Origin: Argyresthia goedartella | Taxonomy: Eukaryota; Arthropoda; Insecta; Lepidoptera; Argyresthiidae | Assembly (NCBI GenBank): GCA_949825045.1 | Contig: OX463835.1 | Span: 23,577,201 to 23,641,200, forward strand | DNA: 64,000 nucleotides | Direction: 5' to 3' | Shown: positions 1 through 8,810 of the stretch, piece by piece | How the letters are laid out: every line of letters begins with the position of its first letter | Position numbering within the stretch: position 1 is the first letter of the stretch | The notes under the pieces: model-generated | The model's input: the letters and a program-made list of their open reading frames with translations, nothing else | Database searches by the model: none | What the model was told of the DNA's origin: nothing | Made by a program: the position numbers and the translations under genes

Positions 1-850
1 ACATTTGTGACCATGTTGTGCTAATAAATTATCAACTTCATATACAGGGTCAGGTTTGTATCGTTTGACAATCTCCAGCAACTGTGGTTTAGTCATTTCT
101 GATGAGAATTCGAAACGATTCTCATTTAACCACTTTTGAATTTTGGGTTTGTACTTGGAGCCTTATTAACCCGAATGCTATGGTATGGAGCGTTGTCCAT
201 TACTACCATAGATGGTTCTTCAAGATTTTGTAGTAATTTTTCGGTTAACCACTTTTTGAAGTTTGTGTTATTCATTTCGTCGTGGTAGTCCCCACTTTTG
301 GTATTTGATTTAAATACAAGGTCTGCGTTTTGGACAAACCCCGTTTCTCCTCCGGCATGAACAATAATAAAACGTTGCCCTTTAGATACAGGTTCTAGAA
401 CTCCATCTGTTTCTTGACTTTGCCAGCATTTTTTAGTGGTTTATGAGGAATGTATATAAGTCTCGTCTAAGTATACAACTGGTCGACGATTAGCTGATAA
501 AGCGTTTTTATTTAATTCTTGCAAATATTTAGCTCTCCACGCTGAAATATAATTGCGCTCGGTTAAAACCTTGCGATTGCTTTGTGTTTTTTTGGAAACG
601 AAAGCCAATTGTTCGTAACAATTTACGAAGTGCTTCTCTGCTACCTTGGACATTTATATCGTCTTTTGGAACTGTAAGCAGTTTATTAATCGTTGGTAAT
701 TCCCTTTTAATCGCATAAAATTCATGCGCTTTTCGCTTGAACAAACCTAGATCGAAACTGTCAACTGCTATTTTGCCACGTGTCCTTTTTCTCGATTTTA
801 CTGGTGTAGTAAATGATTTACAGTATAACTGCAAGATTTCAGCCAACAAC
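1..850 (-). pseudogene. Broken DDE transposase (IS630/Tc1-mariner-like), cut by the window edge
   Basis: Reading leftward from about 849, the N-terminal part (ending GSREALRKLLRTIGF) is followed after a frameshift near 600 by a segment with KVLTERN and AWRAKYL. The first catalytic block VVYLDETYIHSS is followed at once by an in-frame TAA near 445. The frame continues through a second block, VVMDNAPYHS (about 190-230), and on toward position 1. The two acidic blocks and overall layout match DDE transposases common in lepidopteran genomes; assignment to the IS630/Tc1 superfamily is from memory of such proteins. At least one frameshift and one stop make it a relic. No terminal inverted repeat was identified because the element leaves the window. 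Confidence 0.75.
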
Positions 851-1978
851 GTAGATGTGTTAAAATATATGCAGAGCGATTCAATCCATTTACATGCAGG
901 TTTTCGAAAGAAAATTTGTAAACATTTGTGGACCTGGTAAAGGATGAATTAAAATGTGATATGAGAGGAAAAGGTTTGCCTGTTCACATGTTATGGTAGT
1001 TATTCGGTACTGGGGCCGACACGAGGTGAATACATACGTTTCACTCACAACAAGGCCGCAACAAACAATAGCCCGTGACCATCGTCCATGCCCGTGACAT
1101 TAACAAAGTTTTGATTATATTTTTTATTGAGTTGTACGGCCCTGGAAACTAGTCCTTTTAGACCAATTTTGTTTTAAACTAACGTGTGTTCACGGTAAAT
1201 GTCATTTTAGTCTGTGATCAGTTTTTTGTTTTTTATATCGGCTTACGTCGTGTGGCAACATTAAATCTCGCTTATTTCACAGTTAAGTTAGGCATCACTT
1301 AAACTTGTGTTTATAGGTAACAAAATTTTCTTCGCGGTATTAGGGTTAATTCTTTGATTAGTTAAGTCATACTTAAATAGTGAATTAACCAATTTTTACA
1401 AGTTAAGCTGTTAGTTATACCGAAATTATGTAGGCCACACGTAATGGGGCAAAAATGTTCTATGTCAGTTCAAATAGTGCAACCCTGCCTGTGACAGACG
1501 TATGCGGACACAGGCACGTGGCGTCGAGTGACATGATGCATTTGACAAAGGTCGACGAACATTTCGGTAGCAAGACGAGACCGTATTTTCGATATAAAAC
1601 CAGCGTTGAAAACTGTGTCGTTCGTGACTGGATTTAATGGACTGACTCATGCATTGTTGAACGCTTCGTAGTCGTAAGGCGCTGTCTTAATTGGCATCAG
1701 TCGTAAGTCAGTGGTCGCACAACGGAATTAAGTTGTAGGTTAACAGAGCGACGTAACACGTGAACTTACTTATGTGCGACCACCGATGTACGATCGATTC
1801 TAATTAGAACAGCGCCTTTGATGTAGTGCACAAAATAATCGCACTCATTTACGGTAAACGAGACCTCTTTTGCTGAAGTCGGTAAACGGTTTTGGCGTTC
1901 CGGACAAGGAAGTGATACAAAACGGTTCTTCTTTACTTGTAAGGTCCTAGGTAAGTCTCAAGCAACATTTGAACTCAC
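851..1978. other. Non-coding stretch downstream of the last visible fra exon
   Basis: No coding signal was recognised. It contains a 10-bp inverted repeat, GTGGTCGCAC at 1711-1720 and GTGCGACCAC at 1774-1783; the same motif opens the repeat at 5422. It is presumably the intron leading to the missing terminal fra exon. Confidence 0.5.
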
Positions 1979-2144
1979 TGCGTATAATGTCCCAGCGCGA
2001 GCGGCTCGTACGCCACGTACTGCCCGCGCTCGCGCGCCGCCACCGCCGTCGCGTATATGTCGCCCGCGGGGGTGGCCAGGTGCGGGGGTGCGGGGCCGAG
2101 CGGGGCCGAGCACGCCGCGCCCAGCGGGCACGGAGTTGACCCGC
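1979..2144 (-). CDS. fra: fra exon: penultimate cytoplasmic exon
   Basis: The exon has 2 nt, 54 codons and 2 nt; acceptor GTCTCCCAG, donor GTGAGT. It is rich in Pro/Ala and ends ERGQYVAYEPLALGHYT. The YEP sequence resembles the region just before the P3 motif of DCC/neogenin. The terminal exon, with the P3 LxxLMxDLN core, is not visible and should lie left of position 1. If the donor is skipped, the frame reads one Gln codon and then TGA. Confidence 0.82.
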
Positions 2145-2401
2145 CTGGGAGACAAGGGAAATTGTGCTAATTATCTGGAAAACGTTCAATTACAGCCTAT
2201 TTCATAATCTAACAGGCCAGAAACACGAAAATTTCCAATGAGACTATAAACTAAATGGAACACGTGCAACAAATATGGCCTGTTTTACAATATCTGAAAG
2301 ATAAATCAAACATTTCAGGAAAAAGGTATTGCTGTTCTTATAGAATTGTACATTGTTGTAGAGGATGGAAAGTAAGCAATAAATGGACGAGTGATTGCGA
2401 T

Positions 2402-2665
2402 GACGACCTCTGTGGCGTAGCGGTTGTGGCTCTGCCTACCATGCGAGAGGTCCCAGGTTCGATCCCCGGCTGGGCGTGAAAACAAAACCCCAGGTCTTGG
2501 ATGTTTATATGTGTGTGACGTCGCTGTTTCTGGTTCCCGCGACATAGGGTACCCTAGTGTGGGACCAGAAGCAATGTATGTGCCTGTATGTAAATGTTTA
2601 TGTTTATGATTTTGAGGACCGAGCCTTAGGCAAGGCCCTTTAAGACACGAGTCCATCTATTGCAC
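2402..2665 (+). mobile_element. tRNA-derived SINE (family S2)
   Basis: The head carries RNA polymerase III promoter boxes: A-box-like TGGCGTAGCGGTTGTGG and B box GGTTCGATCCC. It is followed by a body containing TTTCTGGTTCCCGCGACA and ACCAGAAGCAATG. Body segments recur inverted at 36858-36920 and 56110-56190. The head recurs at 36626-36700. It is intronic in fra. Confidence 0.8.
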
Positions 2666-3879
2666 TGTTGGCCGAGACAACAAAATGTATACTGAAAAGA
2701 CTACTGCGAGGAAATAAAATTTATTATACAGTTAATTGATTTTTCAGGTAAATTAGATGAATGAATGAAACTCTTTGGTCCGCCATCTACCGCAACTGAC
2801 AGCTCAAATCAGCCACGCTTTTACCGACGCCACGGCATGACGCGCGCTATGTCGGTATAAACCACAGAGTAAGTAAGTAAAAGAGTTTCGTTTATCTGAG
2901 GTTATACACCGACACGGCAGAGCACCATCTTCATTTCTTTTTTTTTGTTTTGCGGCCCCATTACTGACCATCTTTTGACACATTTCCGAGCAGTGCAGTG
3001 GAAAAATAATGTCGCTCTTGTTTTTCTTAATCAAAACGCAAATTTGGTGGTGGTACGATATAACACAAAATGTATTCCCAGTACTGACCGACACGATAGG
3101 CTGTTTAAGGGTACTAGCGAGTGAAAAAAAAAGAAAAACGGAAACTGTGGTGATTAAGAAACTCTGGGTATTATAAAAGTACTGGAACCAGGATAAAGCA
3201 GTAAATTGAGGTGTTCCTCTCCTCTCCATTCATCAACTGACACAGTTTGCCGGTCTTCACTTCCTCTATTGGAATTACCATTTACGGACGCGTCTTCTAG
3301 GTAGACAAATCAGGTAACCGATAACTCCACCAATAGATGACCAATCCCCAATCGTGGAGAAGCACGTAAGGAGTCGCAGTTTCTTTGTCCTTCCTATCTC
3401 ACAGTGTTCCAACGTATAAAATTATGTACAGTGTGGGACTGTATGACGTGCACTTATCGAACAGAGTTGCAGAGGATCATATTTTATTAGCAAACATTTT
3501 TTTTAGCCAATTTAATAAAAAACATCGTTTACTAACACCAACTGCAATAACATGTATAAATTAGAACCGAATTATCGCGAAAAAGTTTTAACTGTAAACT
3601 TAAGCTTTGTTTAAGAATAACTTCCTACTTTTTTAATAAGTAATTAAAATAATACTTGTCACAAAACTTAAAAAATATTTTAGTATGGAATATTATTCTA
3701 CATCACATTAGCTTTCAAACGACACCTAAAACAGATTCTAACTAAAACATTTTTGACGTATTAATGTTTATAAAATTAGTCGGTACAGGATTAAACCACA
3801 TAAACCAAAAGGAACGAAATTACGATACTACAAGATCGCCGAGATCTCGGGAAGTAAAGCACATTCGGGAATAATGCTA
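2666..3879. other. Intronic sequence without recognised gene
   Basis: The stretch is AT-rich, especially at 3480-3790. The open frame at 2804-3229 shows no recognisable motif and is probably chance. Confidence 0.4.
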
Positions 3880-4437
3880 TCCAACTTTCCTACGAGACAG
3901 TTTTCAATTTCTTTCTTCCAGCAGGCCTCGGAGAACTCACGCATTTTCTTTGCTCACAACTCCACACCATAACACCGCGTCCTATGAGCACGGGTTTAGA
4001 CTCCGGGCCATTCGGTTGTGGAATGCACTCCCCTGCACCATCAGGGACAGTCCTACTCTCAATAAGTATATTTAAAAGTCGCGTGAAGAAGCATTACCTC
4101 TCTCTTTAGAATTACAGGTAGTATGCATGTAAGTATTTATTAGCACATTTATATATAATAGTAGTATTTAGTATTATATCATAAGTATTTAGTATATAAT
4201 TATGGTAATTATATATATATATATATTATTTTATTTATTAATATTTATGTAAGTACTCGTTAATTTCGTCATATTGTGTACACATAGCCCCATGTACCCC
4301 TGCTCAACAATCAACCTTTCCCACTTTAACCTGGTTTGCTGTAAGAGATCTCTTAATAAAGATAAGCACGCCTTTGTACACTATTTTTATGGAACTTGTA
4401 TCATTTGTGTGCAATAAAGAAATTATGAATGAATTAT
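3880..4437 (+). mobile_element. LINE 3' end, 5'-truncated (family D)
   Basis: The fragment encodes, with frame breaks, the C-terminal signature of a Jockey/CR1-like reverse transcriptase: AYEHGFRLRAIRLWNALPC at about 3985-4035. It is followed by a 3' UTR with GATAAGCACGCCTTTGTA and ends CAATAAAGAAATTATGAATG. The same tail occurs at 42507-42840, and related ones at 11950-12095, 32100-32270 and 35700-35850. Confidence 0.75.
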
Positions 4438-4517
4438 GAAATGAATTTTTATACGATGTTTTGTGAAAGTATAGTAATAAAGAACTTCGAATCTAAGAAG
4501 AAGATGAATGTACTTAC

Positions 4518-4608
4518 AGGTGGGCGGATGATGCAGCGGCGCCAGCGACGCCAGTGACGACTGCGGCGAACACATCGCGCCGCCGCCGCCGGCGAGGAGA
4601 GGCGTGCT
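4518..4608 (-). CDS. fra: fra exon: cytoplasmic tail
   Basis: The exon has 30 codons plus 1 nt; acceptor TCTCGCAG, donor GTAAGT. It encodes STPLLAGGGGAMCSPQSSLA followed by SLAPLHHPPT. STPLL is also present in the vertebrate neogenin cytoplasmic domain. It begins in phase 0, matching the preceding exon, and ends in phase 1, matching the following one. Confidence 0.8.
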
Positions 4609-4740
4609 CTGCGAGAGACAATCATATACATAGTACATACTGGCTGCTGGCGCCACATTAGGATAGCCTGTGGCGCGCGATTCAGGACCGGTGACGTCAG
4701 AAAAATATAAACATACAAGACACGGGGGTCGTTATTTCAG

Positions 4741-4851
4741 CAAATCAATATTTCGGCGAATCGCTATTTCGGCAAATCGCTTTTTGGCGAATCGCTTTTT
4801 CAGAAAATCGCTATTTCGGGGAATAGCTATTTCGGCGAATCGCTATATCGG
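4741..4851. repeat. 16-bp minisatellite, 7 units
   Basis: The consensus unit is CGAATCGCTATTTCGG. Units run from CAAATCAATATTTCGG at 4741 to CGAATCGCTATATCGG ending at 4851, each with one to four changes. It lies in the fra intron between the exons at 4518 and 5674. Confidence 0.85.
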
Positions 4852-5039
4852 TGACTTGTTTCAGCGAGGTCGCGGCGATTCTTTACTTTGACCAGCAATC
4901 AGTAAAGCTTTGTGCTCATTAAGGCTGACACTCTGCGCCGACTGTCATGTCTCCATATATATTTGAGACGCCGCTAACTAGCAAAGTATCACAATAAGGA
5001 AGCGAAACTATGTACATATATCGTTGAAACTTTTTCGGG

Positions 5040-5400
5040 TAAAGTGCCTTTTAAATAACTTATCCCTTCGCCGATAAGTTGGCTGCAGTGCACAACTGTC
5101 AAAACTATGGAGAAAAGCAATATCTGGTTGCCAGACTCAGATCACAAAACCCCGCTTGCAAAAATAAAGATAGCAGATTCATAAATCCGTAAACAAACTC
5201 CTCACAATACGAAATACGTAAATTAAATACAAGTGATATCTGTGAGAATCGGCAATGTAAATGAACATTTATAGTATCAGTTAGTTTTGGTTATTTCTCC
5301 CTCACTTTTGGGTAACACAATTTTCAACAGCTCGCAACACTGGTTTTATTGATACCAAATTAACGGCGAAGGGACAATTTAGCTGAGCATTCTATTACAG
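5040..5400. repeat. Dispersed repeat fragments
   Basis: Positions 5070-5105 (CTTCGCCGATAAGTTGG, then CTGCAGTGCACAACTGTCAA) match, inverted, the segment around 47463-47505. This indicates a dispersed element whose ends were not found. Confidence 0.5.
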
Positions 5401-5414
5401 CTCTTAGGTGCCGT

Positions 5415-5580
5415 CCTAACGGTGGTCGCACGAATGGGTAAAATTGTAGGTGTACAGAGAACGGATGAGCCGAAAGTGACGCCAAACGTGAATTTTATAA
5501 ATTTCACCTCATTTAATTACAGAGATGTTCATCGATTCATTATTAAAGACCAAATGACAAAGGCTTCAATTTATAAAGCG
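5415..5580 (+). repeat. Dispersed repeat, copy 1 of 2
   Basis: GTTGTAGGTGTACAGAGAA-type sequence, followed by a block ending GATGTTCATCGATTC and ATGACAA, is repeated in the same orientation at about 16455-16605. The open frame across it differs between copies, so it is not a gene. Confidence 0.6.
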
Positions 5581-5673
5581 AAGCTTGTATATGAACGAGG
5601 AGTACGACCGACGTTAATGTGGACAGCGTCACGCTTGTTTGTTGCAGACAACACTAGTAGAGTAGCTTTGTAC

Positions 5674-5759
5674 CTGTTCGTGCAGCGCTTGGTGCTGCAG
5701 CCGCGCGGCCGGCCGCCGCTCGCACGTCGCCGCGCAGCCCGCGCCGGCGCCGCTCATCG
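5674..5759 (-). CDS. fra: fra exon: cytoplasmic tail
   Basis: The exon has 2 nt and 28 codons, ending in phase 0; acceptor GTGTTTCAG, donor GTACAA. It encodes MSGAGAGCAATCERRPAARL then QHQALHEQ. QHQAL resembles the SQQAL element of vertebrate neogenin tails, but the match is short. It is supported mainly by splice sites and phase agreement on both sides. Confidence 0.75.
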
Positions 5760-5998
5760 CTGAAACACCCCCGGGACATTACAGCACAACTATTATATGA
5801 CGCAAAGGTGCGTTGAATGGACGCAAAAATGCGTAGCTGTGCGTACATACAAATAGTCTATGCACTTTTGCAACACACAGGGTCTCTTATTAGTACACTG
5901 ATTAGCCTATGATGAGAATTATATAACAATCTCTATAATTTACAATCTACGTACGTCAATAATCTACGTATTTTGGACGCAAAAATATGTATCTACTC

Positions 5999-6062
5999 TA
6001 TGATGCAAAAGTTTATAGTTATGATGCAAAAGTTTATAGTTATGATGCAAAAGTTTATAGCG
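5999..6062. repeat. 21-bp tandem repeat, 3 units
   Basis: The unit ATGATGCAAAAGTTTATAGTT is repeated three times. Nearby 5800-6090 has looser variants of GACGCAAA and GATGTAAA. Intronic. Confidence 0.85.
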
Positions 6063-6484
6063 ACGATGTAAAAGTGCGTTGAGTACATTTTTCAGCCTCC
6101 GAACTTGGTCGTGTCCTAAGATTATGTTTGTTAAGAAAGTTGTTCACTGGGTACCATTATTCCCCATGGTAACTTTACTAAAAGTCAACCTGTAGCTTAG
6201 TAAATGAGAGCTTACAAAGGGGGCCTAGCTGTCAAGGTTGAAAGCAGAAAGTTTTACTTCGGAACTTTGTTCGACTAGTTAGGACACACACATAATAAAT
6301 GTCTTGACCCCTATGTGAGCCCTAGGACGGGTGCGGTTGGCACAAAGAAGGTCCAGTTTCTTAGCTTATTGCTTACGTCTCGAAAATAACGCAATAATGA
6401 CAGTTGATAAAATCCTCTACAAATATGATTCGGGATTTCGGTTCGGTTTATCTTCGGGCTGCGCAAATTCGACCATGTTTCTCA
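6063..6484. other. Intronic stretch without recognised gene
   Basis: No gene was recognised. Words such as TTAGTTAGGA and AACTTTGTTCGACTAGTTAGGA recall the segment at 14700-14740, suggesting relics of a shared element. Confidence 0.3.
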
Positions 6485-6839
6485 ATATCGCGTTGGGGTG
6501 GCTTCCGATTCGTCGTCGCCGAGACTCTTTCTTATCTTTCAAGATATTGAAAAATCCGCGCTACCCCAGCTACCTTCGACAGCGCTTCGAGTATCTCTTT
6601 TCAGGAGATCGGCACCGGAGATCTCACACGGTCTCACTCTGAGCCACACCAAGGCACAACACCGCAGCATATGAGCACACCCTCAGGTTGCAGGCGGGCG
6701 CGGTCCGACTGTGGAACGCACTTCCTTGCAAGATAAGAGACAGCCACACTCTTGTCTCTTTCAAAAACCGTGTAAAAGAGCACTTCCTCTCTCTTTCATG
6801 ATTGTAGTTATAGTATGTATATTATTACTATATGTACAG
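6485..6839 (+). mobile_element. LINE 3' fragment (family D), left part of a split copy
   Basis: The fragment encodes LGWLPIRRRRDS and NPRYPSYLRQRFEYLF, then SHTVSL and the AYEHTLRLQ- and VRLWNALPC-like terminal signature of a Jockey/CR1-like RT, with frame breaks. It is interrupted at 6839 by BEL-1 and resumes at 11831. A paralogous uninterrupted copy lies at 35385-35850. Confidence 0.85.
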
Positions 6840-7341
6840 TGTTTCAGGCCTCTCGGCACCCGTGACCTCGCAGGGGCCCATAGCTACGAGGTAGCGTAGC
6901 GATCGATTGCCAAGAGGCGAGTACGTCGGCGATTCACCGAGCTAAGTAAATAGATTCTATCTGACCTGGTCTGTGCTTCGTTCCCGTCAAACTCCTGTCT
7001 CTCTGCAAGGCCTGGGTGCACCCTAGGCTCTTCTTGGTAGACAGGTTCTTCAGCCAACCAGGTATGGCTGGCAGGCCAGCTTCGAAGCGCACAGTTTCCG
7101 TAAATACGAACTTTATCTGGTTCGGAGAACCACAATACACTCAGCTATAAGACAATCCTGAGGGGAGCCCGAATACAATTGCAGATGGCTTACGATTTTA
7201 TTTCAATGCCCTATACCAATACGCGTTCCATCGCGAGGGCTTGTCGTCAGTCAGTAGTCAAAAACTGCTCTGTGGCAGCTCCGTCAAATTCAAAATGGCC
7301 GTTCCGGAACCATAGATCGAGTATCGATTCTGAATCGAACA
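6840..7341 (-). repeat. BEL-1 3' LTR
   Basis: 502 bp; on the element strand it begins TGTTCGATTC and ends CCTGAAACA. It is preceded by the purine-rich GGGCGGGTGAT, a likely polypurine tract. By eye it has one mismatch to the partner LTR. Confidence 0.93.
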
Positions 7342-7373
7342 ATCACCCGCCCGGACAGGCACCCACCTGTCCC

Positions 7374-8810
7374 TTAATCTACGGGCAGCCGAGACAACGT
7401 TGCTACCGCTCGTTTTAGTACCGAGCCTCCTACTAGAACCTCTGCAGACCGGGGGGTCCCGTCCTTGCCAGGGAACAAGTTAACAATGCGCCCCCTGCGC
7501 CAACGTAGTGGCGGTAGGTTAGCATCCTTAACCAGCACGAGGTCACCAACACTAGGGGGGCTGGTTTTGTCAGTCCACTTAAGGCGCTGTTGTAAGATAT
7601 GCAGATACTCGAGCGACCAACGCTTCCAGAAATTCTGAGTAAACTGCTGCAACATCTGATACCTTGACAACCGATACAATTTCACTCCCTCGAAGGGGTG
7701 CTCGGGCAACGCGTTAAGTGGCTGTCCTATCAAGAAATGGCCTGGGGTCAGAGCCTCCAGGTCATTTGGATCCGAGCTGAGCGGACACAACGGTCGCGAA
7801 TTGAGATCGGCCTCGATCTTACAAAACAATGTCGCGAGCTCCTCAAAAGTCAGCGCGGTCTGACCTACTATACGCCCTAAGTGCGTCTTCGCTGGCTTAA
7901 CTACGGCCTCAAAAATCCCACCCCAGTGGGGGCAACTCGGTGGGCTGAAGGTCCACTGTATACCCCGACGGGAGAGGGCCGTTCCAATATCCACTTTATT
8001 TACATTCAAAAAGTTGACTATCTCTCGTAAGCATCGTTCCGCACCGATGTAGTTAGTGCCGTTATCAGAGCGGATCAAAGTTGGAAGTCCCCTTCGAGAA
8101 ACAAACCTATCCAAACAAGCAATGAAAGCCTCTGTCGAGAGATCAGCAACGAGCTCGAGTTCAGGAGCCCGACATCCCCTGGATGCACAATCAGACGGGT
8201 TCAATTCTCCTGGTACATGTCTCCAGGTCAGTGGGACCTCAGACGACACAATCTGGGAGACACGGTTCGCAACAAAACCCTCTAAGTTATGGACCGATGC
8301 CTTCAGCCAGCACAAAACAATCTGGCTGTCCGTCCACGCGTACACCGTATCCTCCAAAACCACTGACCCACGCAACACCGTTAGAGTGTGACTCAAAGGT
8401 TTGGTCAAAAGAGCAGCCCCGGACAGTTCCAGTTTTGGAATCGTCATCCTTGTCCGAATAGGCGCTACCTTGCTTTTTGCCAAAGCCAATCGCACGTCGA
8501 CCTCCCCGGTGGAGGTGACGGTTCTCAAATAAACCGCTGCCGCAAACCCTCGTTCAAAGGCATCACAAAACCCGTGAAGGGTTGCCCTGTAATCCCCAGC
8601 AGGGACCAATTTCCTCGGCAGCGATACATTATTTATATTGAGGCCCAACCATTTCGCTAAATCGTTCGATACAATGCAGCCCTGAGCTCCAGAATCTAAT
8701 AGGGCGCGAACGTATGTTGGGTTGCCCGCCAAATCCCAAACAAGCACAGAGGCGATCGGTAACACCACCGTCTCCGGTTGGGGGGCAACAAATTGTGGGG
8801 CCGCAAATTC
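7374..8810 (-). CDS. BEL-1 pol: protease, RNase H and integrase without reverse transcriptase
   Basis: The frame is open directly after the gag TAG, with no ATG near its start. Aspartic protease motif LLDSGAQGCIV comes first, then ISLPRKL-like sequence runs straight into VPAGDYRATLHGFCDA, the RNase H-like region of Pao pol. The whole RT domain (YVDD region) is absent. RNase H-like AWTDSQIVLCWL and WRHVPGELNPSDCASRG follow. A second deletion joins GCRAPEL to ELVADLSTEAF, removing the integrase zinc finger and first catalytic Asp. SDNGTNYIGAE and [15 protein letters not shown] of the integrase core and the C-terminal GDLVLVKD segment remain. It cannot reverse-transcribe on its own. Confidence 0.9.
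   Translation of the reverse strand, partial: EFAAPQFVAPQPETVVLPIASVLVWDLAGNPTYVRALLDSGAQGCIVSNDLAKWLGLNINNVSLPRKLVPAGDYRATLHGFCDAFERGFAAAVYLRTVTSTGEVDVRLALAKSKVAPIRTRMTIPKLELSGAALLTKPLSHTLTVLRGSVVLEDTVYAWTDSQIVLCWLKASVHNLEGFVANRVSQIVSSEVPLTWRHVPGELNPSDCASRGCRAPELELVADLSTEAFIACLDRFVSRRGLPTLIRSDNGTNYIGAERCLREIVNFLNVNKVDIGTALSRRGIQWTFSPPSCPHWGGIFEAVVKPAKTHLGRIVGQTALTFEELATLFCKIEADLNSRPLCPLSSDPNDLEALTPGHFLIGQPLNALPEHPFEGVKLYRLSRYQMLQQFTQNFWKRWSLEYLHILQQRLKWTDKTSPPSVGDLVLVKDANLPPLRWRRGRIVNLFPGKDGTPRSAEVLVGGSVLKRAVATLSRLPVD

Noticed and set aside
2402..2475. tRNA gene
   Set aside because: tRNA-like head fused to a body that recurs at 36858 and 56110; a SINE.
2804..3229. 141-residue minus-strand frame
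   Set aside because: No domain, no splice-phase link to fra, and composition of intronic sequence.
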